Origin: Nitrospira sp. | GTDB lineage: Bacteria; Nitrospirota; Nitrospiria; Nitrospirales; Nitrospiraceae | Length of the DNA: 64,000 nucleotides | Reading direction: 5' to 3' | Assembly: GCA_024760525.1 (NCBI GenBank) | Contig: CP060500.1 | Location: 62,001 to 126,000, forward strand | In this document: piece after piece, positions 49,840 through 60,100 of the stretch | How the letters are laid out: every line of letters starts with the position of its first letter | How positions within the stretch are numbered: position 1 is the stretch's first letter | Made by a program: the position numbers and the translations under genes | Notes under the pieces: generated by a model | Database searches by the model: none | What the model was told of the DNA's origin: nothing | Seen by the model: only the letters and a program-made list of their open reading frames with translations

Positions 49840-52470
49840 ATGAAGGTTGTGTTTGGACTTCAATTAGATGGGGAACATGGCTGGCGGCCGGCCAATCGAT
49901 TGGGAATGCCAGTCCTTGGCCCGCTCGGGTTCCTGAACCTGCTTGAGACCAGGCTTGGATTGCTGCGAGCGGAATGTAGCCAGGCTCAACGAACAACTCA
50001 GTATCGAGAATGTCTCACTCGCGGCGACACCCCCGATCGCTTCTACCATGCCTCGTTTCAGATTGATCCTATCGGAGTCTCTGCAGCACTCCTGTCATGG
50101 CGTGATACGTGGCATCTCCATGGATGGACCGGCACGGCGCCTACTGGAGCGGGCAATCGTCTTACCGATCTGGCTGCCGTGGAAGAGACCGCCCATAATC
50201 TCCTATTTCCATCGATTGGAGAACGACTGGCTCAAGTGACCGAGTCTCTCTCGAAACAACAAGCGAAGATCGAACACATTGAGTTAGCCGATCCCATCGA
50301 GGCATTCCCGAAGCGCTGGCGGGAAGTCCTCGCAAAGTTGCCGGTCCAATCTCGACGAACCTATGAACCTCAAGCGTCCGAACACACCGTTCTGGGGAAG
50401 CTTCAACGGGTCCTCACGGTGGCCCATGAGGGCAAGAATCCCAATGGGAAGGTTGCCTGGTCGGACGATGGGAGTCTCTTCGTGGTGCGCGCTGAGACCA
50501 GTCTGCTTGCTGCACGGTGGGTCGCTCAAAGACTTGTCGCGCACCAGCAGGAGGTGGCGATTGTCGCCGAGCATGACCGCTCCTTACTGGATGCTACGAT
50601 AGACGCCACGGATGTAGCCCGGCAGGGATTTCAGGATGCGAGCCCGTTGGCCCCGGCGCTTCAAGTGTTGCCCCTTGCGCTCGCGACAATGTGGGAACCG
50701 CTGGATGTCTACGCCCTCCTTGAATTGCTCTCTCACCCCATAGGACCTGTCCCAGGGTATCTCCGAGGGCGATTGGCTGAGGTTCTTGCGGAAAGCCCTG
50801 GAATCGGTGGACCGCATTGGCGGGACGCGGTCGAACACCTTGAGCGGCAGTATCCGGATCGTGTTGCGGATATGCGCGAGGCCCTGGCCGTGTGGGTCGA
50901 GCACCCTCGGTATCGCCCTGCGGAGGGTGCGCCTTTCGCGATGATCCTCGAGCGCACCCGGCGCGTTCGCGACTACTTTCGGTCCGGCCTGTACGATCAG
51001 AACTCTGTTCTCAGTCAGGCGCATGCCAGTGGATACAGGCAAGCTATGGCGGTGGCTGCCGCCCTTGAAGCGTTGGTTGCTCAAGGGGAAACCTCCATCA
51101 CACCCGTTGCGGTTCAAACACTGGTGGCTCAATGCACAGGGCGCGGCGCACCAAACTTCACGATGGATGCGCAGGTCGGCTGTGTGCCTTCTGTCTTTCA
51201 CCCTGCCGCAGTGATCGAATCGTTTGATCAGGTGGTGTGGTGGCAGATGGGAGCACCCTCGCTGCCTGACCGCTATCCGTGGAGCCGCAGCGAACTGGAC
51301 ATGCTCTCGCGCACCGGAGTCGAACTGCCGCCTCTTGATACGGTTCTGGCCCATCAAAGCCAGGAGTGGCTTCGTCCCATCCTCAGCGCCCGAAACCAGT
51401 TGGTGCTGGTACTGCCTCCTCCCGGTGCGGAATTGCACCCGATTTGGCTCGAAATGCAGGGGCTCATCAGCGATCTCCGGCCGGAACTGCTCGAAGCCCT
51501 GATATCTAGTCAGGCAGGAAGAGACCTACAACACGTGGCCCATGCGCCGCTCCCGCAACGGAGGCGATGGTGGCAGCTCCCACGTGAGGTCACCATTGCG
51601 CGTCGGGCCAGTGAGTCCTATTCAAGTCTCAACCTATTCCTCAATGCGCCCCACCAATGGGTCTTGAAGTACGCGGCTCGACTCAATCCATCGAATCTTC
51701 TTGCCGTGACGGATCGGAATCGGCTCTATGGGAATCTCGCGCATCGAATCGTTGACCGATTCTTTCATGTCGGGAATGCGCATGAGCTGTGTGGGGATGC
51801 GCTGGCAGGTTGGTTGTCACAGGAATTCGAGTCTGTTGTGGCGGAGGAGGGTGCGGTCCTCCTGATGCCGGGCCGTCGTATGGATCGAGAGCGACTTCGC
51901 GCAGCGTTGGGCCGCGCGCTCGAAGAGATCCAGCGACAATTCTCTGCCGCTGGCATTGTTGAGGTCGAGTCCGAGCGCAGTTTGACCGGCACGTTTGCTG
52001 GAGGCAACCTTGAAGGGCACGCCGATCTCGTCGTGCGGAAGCCAGGGGGCGGCCAGGCCATTGTCGATATGAAATGGGCTGGTGCCAATACACACAAGGA
52101 CCGCCTCGCCAGCAATCGGCATCTGCAGCTGGCGCTCTATGCAGAGCTGTTGCGACAGGAAACAGGAACCTGGCCGGAGGTGGCCTATTTCATCCTTGAG
52201 GCGGCACGCCTGCTCGCGCTCGATGCAGCATTCTTTCCGCAGGCACACACGGTGCAATCCAACTCCACAGGGGGCACCCCGTACCTGTGGGAACAACTCG
52301 TTGCGACCTGGAGATGGCGCCGTTCCCAAATCGATGCAGGACACATCGAGATTGCCGTTGAACAGATCGCGCTGACCCCGGAATCGGAAGCACCTCCAGG
52401 CGCCCTCGTGCCGGAAGCGCTGTCTGAAGAATATGATGAGTTCCGCTGGTTGGTTGGGTGGGAGAACTGA
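49840..52470 (+). CDS. AddB-like protein with PD-(D/E)XK nuclease domain
   Basis: 876 residues. The C-terminal third has a PD-(D/E)XK nuclease (SYSSLNLFLNAPHQWVLKYAARL at the start, GHADLVVRKPGGGQAIVDMKWAG with Asp and Lys, RHLQLALYAELLRQETGTWPEVAYFIL). The N-terminal part is a divergent inactivated helicase-like domain without a good Walker A. This is the AddB/RecB-like partner of the next gene. No usable ribosome site is obvious; ATG 49840 is taken. It follows degenerate repeat A and starts a two-gene cassette. Confidence 0.8.
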   Translation: MKVVFGLQLDGEHGWRPANRLGMPVLGPLGFLNLLETRLGLLRAECSQAQRTTQYRECLTRGDTPDRFYHASFQIDPIGVSAALLSWRDTWHLHGWTGTAPTGAGNRLTDLAAVEETAHNLLFPSIGERLAQVTESLSKQQAKIEHIELADPIEAFPKRWREVLAKLPVQSRRTYEPQASEHTVLGKLQRVLTVAHEGKNPNGKVAWSDDGSLFVVRAETSLLAARWVAQRLVAHQQEVAIVAEHDRSLLDATIDATDVARQGFQDASPLAPALQVLPLALATMWEPLDVYALLELLSHPIGPVPGYLRGRLAEVLAESPGIGGPHWRDAVEHLERQYPDRVADMREALAVWVEHPRYRPAEGAPFAMILERTRRVRDYFRSGLYDQNSVLSQAHASGYRQAMAVAAALEALVAQGETSITPVAVQTLVAQCTGRGAPNFTMDAQVGCVPSVFHPAAVIESFDQVVWWQMGAPSLPDRYPWSRSELDMLSRTGVELPPLDTVLAHQSQEWLRPILSARNQLVLVLPPPGAELHPIWLEMQGLISDLRPELLEALISSQAGRDLQHVAHAPLPQRRRWWQLPREVTIARRASESYSSLNLFLNAPHQWVLKYAARLNPSNLLAVTDRNRLYGNLAHRIVDRFFHVGNAHELCGDALAGWLSQEFESVVAEEGAVLLMPGRRMDRERLRAALGRALEEIQRQFSAAGIVEVESERSLTGTFAGGNLEGHADLVVRKPGGGQAIVDMKWAGANTHKDRLASNRHLQLALYAELLRQETGTWPEVAYFILEAARLLALDAAFFPQAHTVQSNSTGGTPYLWEQLVATWRWRRSQIDAGHIEIAVEQIALTPESEAPPGALVPEALSEEYDEFRWLVGWEN

Positions 52471-52473
52471 CTG

Positions 52474-55400
52474 ATGCCTGGCAGGATCACCTTTGTCAGT
52501 GCCGGCGCAGGAAGCGGGAAGACCTACCGGCTGACGCAGATCCTTCATGACAAGCTGAGTTCGGGGCAAGTCTCGCCCAGTGGTGTCATGGCGACGACCT
52601 TTACACGGAAGGCGGCCACGGAACTGCGCGAACGAGTCCGGATCGCGCTCCTTGAGAAGGGGGAATTCGCCCTGGCTAATTCCATGGGTCAGGCACGCAT
52701 CGGCACGGTCAATAGTGTGTGCGGGGGACTGCTGGAGCGATTTGCCTTCGAGGCCGGATTAGCTCCAGTGCAACGTGTGCTTGAGGAGGCCCAAGCTGGC
52801 GCACTCGTGCGGGAAGCGCTCGATGCGGTGTCCGACTCCGAGACGGTACAGAAGATCAACTCGCTCGCTCGGAGACTGGGCATAGACAACTGGGATGAGG
52901 AACTCACGTCGCTCATTGCCCAGGCCCGCGCAAACGATATCGCACCAGACCGTTGTGCAATCTTTGGTGCCCGCAACGCGATGGATCTGCTCGCGCACTT
53001 TCCCGCCCCGAGCGCGGAGGATCTTGATGCGGCGCTTGTTCGAACCATTGAGCGCGTGCTTCCCGACCTCGAACAACGCGCAACCGGCAAAAAGAATACC
53101 GCCGAATACATCGCGCTGGCGCGCGACACCATACGTGTTGTGAAAAACGGTCACGCGGTCTGGGCCGATTGGGTCAAACTCTCCAAGAAAGCCCCCGAGG
53201 CAGGACTCAAGACACTGGCCCAACCAGTGACGGACATTGCGAGTCAATTTGCCGCCCATCCGCAACTGCGGCAAGAGATTGCGGCGTATCTGGCTGCCAT
53301 CTTCGCGCTCGGGGCAACGGCGCTGAAGGCCTACGCCCAGAGAAAACGGGAACTGGGGGTCATCGACTTCGTGGATCAGGAGCATCTGTTTCTTGGGTTG
53401 CTGGAACACCCCTCCGTGTGTGCCGTGCTTTCTGAGGAGTTGGAACTCCTGCTGGTGGACGAATTTCAGGACACCAGTCCTATTCAACTCGAAATCTTTG
53501 TGCGGCTCTCACGCCTTGCGCGGGAAACAGTGTGGGTCGGGGACGTGAAACAGGCGATCTACGGATTTCGGGGCAGTGACGCCGAACTGATGAAAGCCGT
53601 CATTGGACATCTGCCCAGTCTCGGAGGCACCAAAGAGATTCTCGGACAATCCCGCCGCTCTCGACCTTCGTTAGTCCGATTGGTGAACGCTGCGTTCAGT
53701 GCGGCCTTTTCCCCCGGACTCTCACAGGAAGAAGTAGCGCTCATGCCCGTTCGGGAGGAGCGCGTCCCCGATCCGGCCTTTGCGGTGTGGACACTCAATG
53801 GCAAGAACGTAGAGGAAAGAGCGGCCGCCCTCGCCGAAGGCATGAAAGCATTGGTCGCCTCGGGTTATCGCATCGTCGATCCCAAAACAGGCAGTCCCCG
53901 AGTCGCGCATTTTGGCGATCTTGCCGTACTCTGCAAGACCAATGATCGCGTACAGACGGTGGCGGAAGCCCTTCGCGCCGCCTCCGTGCCATGGGCCACG
54001 CAACAATCCGGACTACTCTCGACCCCTGAGGCCGTACTGGCTCTTGCCTGCCTTAGACGGCTGAATGATCCGAGGGACACCGTGGCCAGTGCTGAGATCC
54101 TGTCGCTGGCAGACTGTGAGGAACCGGAGACCTGGCTGGCCGATCGGTTGCGATATCTGGAACACGATGGGGACAAGGCACGGTGGCGGGATGGGGGCAA
54201 GGACGGGCATCCGCTGCTGACGAGAATTACAGAGTTGCGTGCGCAGGCACCCTTGCTGTCGCCGTATGCGGCGATGGAGCTGGTCATCACGCAATGTGAT
54301 CTCGCCGGCAGGGTCCTACGTTGGCGGCGGGACGAACTTGTGGCGAGAGTGCGTCTGGCCAACCTGGAGGCGTTGCGAAATATGGCACGATCCTATGAGG
54401 AGACCTGCCTGGCACGACGCGAACCGGCGACCTTGTCCGGCCTGATCCTCTGGTTCGGGGAGCAAGCACAGATGGAACTCGACATCCTCGCCGAGCCACC
54501 TGTTGATGCGGTGAAGGTCATGACCCATCATGCGGCCAAAGGTTTGGAGTGGCCGATTGTCATTCTCCTGGATGTGGAGAAAGACATTCGGGATCGGCTG
54601 TGGTCGGTGAGTACTCGGTCTGATACAAGCCTTGATGTGGGCGCCCCGCTCAAGGACCGGTGGATCCGCTATTGGCCCTGGCCGTTTGGGGCACAAAAGA
54701 AAGTTGAGATAGCCGAGGCGATCGCTCAATCCCCGGACGGGATCCGTCTACGAGCGGAAGCGATGGATGAGGCCAAGCGTCTTCTCTACGTGAGCATGAC
54801 CCGGGCGCGGGACTTCCTCGTGCTCGGATTTCCGGAAAAGAGAGGAGATTGCGAATGGCTGGGAGCATTGAATGTGCCGTGGCTCGCACCAGAGAGTGCG
54901 AGAGACTCGGTTGATCTGCAGGATGGCTCCACGATTCCATTTCAGTACCGGAGTCTTCAGGCTCCTAGTGTGATGACAGCCACGGTGGAACCAGATGTGG
55001 CCCTTCGATGGTTTCCCGTTCCTGCCTCGAGCACGGAACGCCTGCCGGCCACCTTTGCCGCGTCGGCTTCCGTCCGTCACCCATGCACAATTGTGGAAAC
55101 CCTGCCACTTGGAGAACGGCTCAAGCTGAAGGCGGGAATCGACATGACGGCATTGGGCAATGCCATTCATGCTTGCATGGCAACCGCATTCACCGACCCA
55201 GACTGCCCAATCGACGAGACTCGGGCAGCACGCATCCTCAATGGTTTTGGCTTATCCGGTGCGGTCGATCCTACCGAGCTTGTGCGGCAGATTGGCGCTA
55301 TTGATCAGTGGATAACCGCTCGTTGGCCTGATTGTCGCCGACATGCAGAGATGCCCATCGAGTCAATTCTCTCGAACGGTCAAATCATGCAGGGGCGAAT

Positions 55401-55617
55401 CGATCTGTTGCTGGATGGACCAGATGGGTGGGTGGTGTTCGACCATAAGGCCAATCCAGCATCCAGAGACAAATGGAATGAAGTTGCCACCGAACACAGT
55501 GGGCAATTGTCCATGTACGCCAATGCACTGGTCCGTACGACCGGACGCTCAGTCAAAGAAGCCTGGATTGTTCTGCCGGTCGCGGCCGGAGCAGTTCGAA
55601 TATCGATAGGCGAGTGA
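52474..55617 (+). CDS. AddA-like UvrD/Rep helicase-nuclease
   Basis: 1047 residues. Superfamily 1 helicase motifs: Walker A SAGAGSGKT (~9-17), motif Ia TTFTRKAATELRERV, motif II LLVDEFQDTSPIQLEIF, motif III VGDVKQAIYGFRGSD, motif V/VI VMTHHAAKGLEWPIVIL and LLYVSMTRARDFLVL. The C-terminus has a PD-(D/E)XK nuclease (QGRIDLLLDGPDGWVVFDHKANPA). Starts three bases after the AddB-like stop. An AddAB-like pair in a defence island most likely degrades linear DNA or supports BREX; a chromosomal recombination role is the alternative. Confidence 0.87.
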   Translation: MPGRITFVSAGAGSGKTYRLTQILHDKLSSGQVSPSGVMATTFTRKAATELRERVRIALLEKGEFALANSMGQARIGTVNSVCGGLLERFAFEAGLAPVQRVLEEAQAGALVREALDAVSDSETVQKINSLARRLGIDNWDEELTSLIAQARANDIAPDRCAIFGARNAMDLLAHFPAPSAEDLDAALVRTIERVLPDLEQRATGKKNTAEYIALARDTIRVVKNGHAVWADWVKLSKKAPEAGLKTLAQPVTDIASQFAAHPQLRQEIAAYLAAIFALGATALKAYAQRKRELGVIDFVDQEHLFLGLLEHPSVCAVLSEELELLLVDEFQDTSPIQLEIFVRLSRLARETVWVGDVKQAIYGFRGSDAELMKAVIGHLPSLGGTKEILGQSRRSRPSLVRLVNAAFSAAFSPGLSQEEVALMPVREERVPDPAFAVWTLNGKNVEERAAALAEGMKALVASGYRIVDPKTGSPRVAHFGDLAVLCKTNDRVQTVAEALRAASVPWATQQSGLLSTPEAVLALACLRRLNDPRDTVASAEILSLADCEEPETWLADRLRYLEHDGDKARWRDGGKDGHPLLTRITELRAQAPLLSPYAAMELVITQCDLAGRVLRWRRDELVARVRLANLEALRNMARSYEETCLARREPATLSGLILWFGEQAQMELDILAEPPVDAVKVMTHHAAKGLEWPIVILLDVEKDIRDRLWSVSTRSDTSLDVGAPLKDRWIRYWPWPFGAQKKVEIAEAIAQSPDGIRLRAEAMDEAKRLLYVSMTRARDFLVLGFPEKRGDCEWLGALNVPWLAPESARDSVDLQDGSTIPFQYRSLQAPSVMTATVEPDVALRWFPVPASSTERLPATFAASASVRHPCTIVETLPLGERLKLKAGIDMTALGNAIHACMATAFTDPDCPIDETRAARILNGFGLSGAVDPTELVRQIGAIDQWITARWPDCRRHAEMPIESILSNGQIMQGRIDLLLDGPDGWVVFDHKANPASRDKWNEVATEHSGQLSMYANALVRTTGRSVKEAWIVLPVAAGAVRISIGE

Positions 55618-55658
55618 TGTGCAGGAACGTAATCTGAAGGCATGAATATATATAACGG

Positions 55659-55825
55659 ATGCGGTGGAAACATCCGAGCAGCGGAGGTTTGTGTGCAGGA
55701 ACGGTTGTCGCCCAGTAGGCGCGGGGTTCAAGAGCACCAAGCATCCAATGGCCGTGTGTAACGAAAGTTGACGGGAAAGCGAAATGGCAAGTGACTTCGC
55801 TTGCGAATGGAGGTATTCTGCGACG
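55659..55825. repeat. Degenerate repeat, copy B (right of AddA-like gene)
   Basis: Partner of the repeat at 49542-49713: begins ATGCGGTGGAAAC and ends GAGGTATTCTGCGACG. Both are on the same strand, so they are direct repeats that frame the AddB-AddA pair. The rest of the 290-base gap to brxA has no recognised feature. Confidence 0.5.
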
Positions 55826-55907
55826 AGGTGATCTTGCAACGATATCAAACAGTTCCATATAGGGGTGACCAGATCTTCCTATCCCATGCCATTGAATCTG
55901 GTAGTGC

Positions 55908-56543
55908 ATGTTGACCATAGCTGATTCGATGAAAACGGCCGAACTTACTGAAAGACACTATGGAGCAGAACTCACAGCTGGGTCCTTAAAAGTTCCAGAG
56001 AGTCGGATTATTGCAGATCTGCTTCTCCGAGGCGTCGCGCCAGAAGAATGGCAGGAGACACTCTATAAACAGAATGCACTCCAAACCCGTAACCTTGAGA
56101 CAGCGAGGCGACTGGGCCGACTGATCCGACAAAGACTGGAGTTGATGGATGCCGAGCTCTGGCGGCTTATTCGTGATGGCTCAAAGACCGTGGCTACGCA
56201 CGCGTGTCTCGCGGCTGCCATTAAGCATAGTGCCTTGCTGGGAGACTTCTTAGATTTGGTCATCAGGGAGCAATACCGACTCTTTGCCTCAACACTCTCA
56301 CCAACACTCTGGGAAGGGTATCTGAATGACTGTCGAGGCCGTGACTCTCTGATGCCGCTCTGGAACGACTCGACGAGGAGACGCTTGCGATCGACAGTGT
56401 ACCAAACCCTTGCACAGGCAGGATTTCTAGACGGCACACGAACGCTACGGCTTCAACCAGTCCATATCGCCTCCGAAGTGCTTGGTTATTTGCGGGACCA
56501 CCATGAAGAGTATGTGCTGCGTTGCATTCAGGTGTCTCCGTGA
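55908..56543 (+). CDS. brxA: BrxA (DUF1819) of type I BREX
   Basis: 211 residues from ATG 55908 (ATG 55929 is an alternative that begins MKTAELTERHYGAEL). DUF1819 pattern: LTAGSLKVPESRIIADLLLRGVAPEEWQETLYKQNALQTRNLETARRLGRLIRQRLELM. BrxA is a small DNA-binding protein of BREX, needed for defence in some systems. It overlaps brxB by four bases. Confidence 0.87.
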   Translation: MLTIADSMKTAELTERHYGAELTAGSLKVPESRIIADLLLRGVAPEEWQETLYKQNALQTRNLETARRLGRLIRQRLELMDAELWRLIRDGSKTVATHACLAAAIKHSALLGDFLDLVIREQYRLFASTLSPTLWEGYLNDCRGRDSLMPLWNDSTRRRLRSTVYQTLAQAGFLDGTRTLRLQPVHIASEVLGYLRDHHEEYVLRCIQVSP

Positions 56544-57154
56544 GTGATCTGCTGACCGACCGGCTTAACAAGATTCTTCCACGGATCATCTCAGATGACT
56601 TCCTGAGCGGCAGCGGCATCGGGAACGAGATTTCTTTCTACATTTTTGACTACCCGCCTGAAGAGGAGCTCCGAGTACGAGCTCACCTTCGTTTCTTAGT
56701 AGACCACATTCCCAAACAAAAACCAGAGCTTCGTTTCACGCACATCAACCTGTTCGATCTCGTGCTGGACCACCTCAAGCGCCGGAAATTGCTCGAGAAG
56801 GCACTACAGATACAACGGGAGAAGGGTGACGAAGCTCTCAAGGCGGCGTTGGCTGGCCCCCTCCATCCTGAGAAGCTCGCATCGATCTTTTGTGAAGTGG
56901 CCAGGCCGGATCAGATCAAGCTTGTCCTGGTGTCAGGTGTCGGAAGCGTGTATCCGCTACTCCGAACCAGCGGCTTGCTCAGTAATCTGCAGAATGTGAT
57001 GGGACCCATTCCTCTCGTGCTGTTTTATCCAGGAAAGTACGATCAACTGACCCTCAGACTATTTGGGAAGCTGAGCCTGTCCGCACACTTTGACGGTGTA
57101 GCAAAGAGCAAGAAGCCGGAACATTATTACCGCGCCTTCAGATTAGTGCCCTAA
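56540..57154 (+). CDS. brxB: BrxB (DUF1788) of type I BREX
   Basis: 204 residues from GTG 56540 that overlaps the brxA stop (GTGA); a TTG at 56522 is the alternative. DUF1788 pattern: LTDRLNKILPRIISDDFLSGSGIGNEISFYIFDYPPEEELRVRAHLRFLV ... GVGSVYPLLRTSGLLSNLQNVMGPIPLVLFYPGKYD. BrxB is a conserved BREX protein that interacts with other components; function is not precisely settled. 12 bases before brxC. Confidence 0.9.
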   Translation: MSDLLTDRLNKILPRIISDDFLSGSGIGNEISFYIFDYPPEEELRVRAHLRFLVDHIPKQKPELRFTHINLFDLVLDHLKRRKLLEKALQIQREKGDEALKAALAGPLHPEKLASIFCEVARPDQIKLVLVSGVGSVYPLLRTSGLLSNLQNVMGPIPLVLFYPGKYDQLTLRLFGKLSLSAHFDGVAKSKKPEHYYRAFRLVP

Positions 57155-57166
57155 CAGAGGCTGACT

Positions 57167-60100
57167 ATGAACATTCAGAATCTCTTCGAGCGAGACCTGT
57201 TCCGCTCCATCAACGGAGTCGTCAAGGCGGATCAGTTGGACGAATCGTCCGTCTGGCAGGAGTTGGACGAATTCGTGGTGACAAGAGAGCTCGATCAGCA
57301 TCTCCGCCGCTTTTTCTCGACGTATGGTGATGCGATCAAGCATCCCCAAGATCCCGATGTCGCAGGGAAGATTGGCGTGTGGGTGTCAGGCTTCTTCGGG
57401 TCCGGCAAATCACACTTTATTAAGGTTCTTTCCTACCTTTTGCAGAACAAGACCCATACGCATCAGGGGCAGACTAAGCGGGCGGTCGAGTTCTTCGAGA
57501 ACAAGTTCAAAGATGCCATGCTGTTTGGTGACATCAAGCGAGCGATTGCCTCGAATACCGATGTCATCCTGTTCAACATTGACAGCAAGGCCGACCACCG
57601 CATTGGGCGCGATGCCATTCTTGCCGTGTTTCTCAAAGTACTGAACGAGATGCAAGGCTATTGCGGCGATTATCCTCAGATCGCGCACCTGGAACGCCAT
57701 TTGGAAGGGAGAGGTAAGCTCACACAGTTCCATGACGTCTTTCGCAAGGCGACGGGTAGCGAGTGGGTGGCAGACCGTGACGCCTACCATTTTCACCGGG
57801 ACGAAATCGTAAAAGCGCTCGGCGAAACGCTAAAGATGAGCAAAGAGTCGGCGGAGAAGTGGGTCGATGGGGCGGAAGGCAGTTTTGCCTTAACCGTCGA
57901 AAACCTCTGTAAATGGGTCAAGGAGTATCTGGACTCGAAGGGAGAAGAGCATCGTCTTATTTTCTTGGTCGATGAAGTGGGGCAGTTCATCGGGACAGAT
58001 TCCCACCTGATGCTGAATCTTCAGACCATTACCGAAGAGCTGGGAACTATCTGCAAGGGGCGTGCATGGGTCGTTGTCACTTCCCAAGAAGATATTGATG
58101 CTGTGCTAGGGGAAATGAAACAGAGCAAGGCCAACGACTTCTCGAAGATTCAGGGACGCTTCCGGACGCGCCTCTCACTCTCAAGTGCCAACGTCGATGA
58201 AGTGATCCAGTCTCGCCTTCTGGCTAAACGTGAAGAGGTCAAAAGCGACCTCCAGGAAGTCTTCCGAAAAAAAGGGGACATTCTCAAGAATCAGCTCACG
58301 TTCACCAATTGCGGAATGACCTTCAAGAACGTCAAAGATGGCGAGGATTTCGTCCAGAACTATCCATTCGTGCCGTATCAGTTCCAGCTCGTCCAAAAGA
58401 TTTTCGAGGCGATCCGAAGAGCGGGGGCCACCGGTCTGCACCTATCCCGCGGCGAACGATCAATCCTCGATGCGTTTCAGTCGGCTGGCAAGGAGGTTGC
58501 TCTCAAAGAGGTCGGTATCCTAGTCCCTCTCTATCGGTTCTACCCTTCGATCGAAAGCTTTCTTGATACCGTCGTCAAGAAGACCATCGATCAAGCCAAG
58601 GACAATCCGAGTCTGGAGCATCCCTTCGATATTAGCCTTCTGCAGGTATTGTTTCTCATCCGCTATGTCGAGGAGATCAAGGGGAACGTCGATAACCTGG
58701 TGACCCTGTGCATCGCCGAGATTGATGCTGACCGACTGGCGCTTCGTCGCAAGATCGAAGGGAGCCTTCAGCGTCTCGAAAAGGAAACGCTCATTAATCG
58801 AAGTGGTGATCTGTATTTCTTCCTGACCAACGAAGAACGGGACATCAATCGGGAGATCAAGAATGTCGAACTCAGTAGTGGCGAGGAAGCCAAGCTCCTT
58901 GGAGAACTCATTTACAACGATGTCTTGAAAGAACAGCGAAAGCATCGCCATGCCGAGAATAAGATGGATTTTGCCTTCAATCGCTTCTGCGATTTGCTTC
59001 CGGTTGGAAATCGTCTCGACGGCGTATTACAGCTCTCGGTTATTACGCCACTGAATGATGAATACGGGTTGTACGACAATGCCAAATGCCTTCTGGACAG
59101 CTCTACCGAAGGCGGCAGCATTCTGGTCCGCATGGGCAATGACGAGACTCTGGGCCGCGAGCTTCGGACATACCTTCAGACTGAGAAGTATGTTCGCCAT
59201 AAGAATGATGGCACACTTCCGGAGTCGGCGAAGCGCATTCTCCGCGACATATCCGGAAACAACCAAGACCGCCGAGCCCGTCTAGTCACACTCTTAGGCG
59301 AGATGTTCGCCGGAGCCGACTTCTATGCTGCCGGCCAGCCCTTGAAGCTGAAAGCCTCCATGCCATTGGCCGCACTCGACGAGTCGCTGGGGTATCTCGT
59401 CAAGAACACCTTCAATAAGATGGGGTACCTGAAGCGGCTGTCTCAGGAGCCATTGAAGGAAATTCAGGCCATCATTCGGAGTAACGACATCGGTCAGCAG
59501 ACGCTGGTCATGGCAACCGAGGAGGGGAACAAGCAGGCGATAGATGACCTACGCAATTATGTTGCCTTGATGTCATCCAATAATAAGCAGGTCGTACTCC
59601 AAGACATGATCGACAAGCGGTACTCCCTGCGTCCGTATGGGTGGCCGGAAGAAGAAGTGGTGATCCTGATAGCCCGTCTCATGGTGCTGGGCGAAATCAG
59701 TCTCATGATGGATGGGACACTGGTTCCGCTCGATAAGGCCTACGACGCCATCACGACCCCTGCAAAACGTCGAAAGATCGTGATTCTCAAGCGGCAAACC
59801 ACCGACCCTAAAGCCATTCAAGACGCCCGCACACTGGGGAAAGAATTGTTTCATGAGATGGGACCTGATGGCGAGGATGCCCTGTTTGCATTCCTGCAGA
59901 ACAAGCTCAAGAGCTGGCAATCATCCTTGATGACCTACAGGCCGTTGGCGGAAACCGGCGATTACCCCGGAAAAGACCAGATCGCCGACGGGCTCCTGCG
60001 TGTGAAGAAGCTGCTCGCTTCCGATAACAGTTATAAGTTCATCCAGCAACTCAACGAACAGAAGAATGAACTTCTCGATTTCGCTGATCACTTTACCAAT

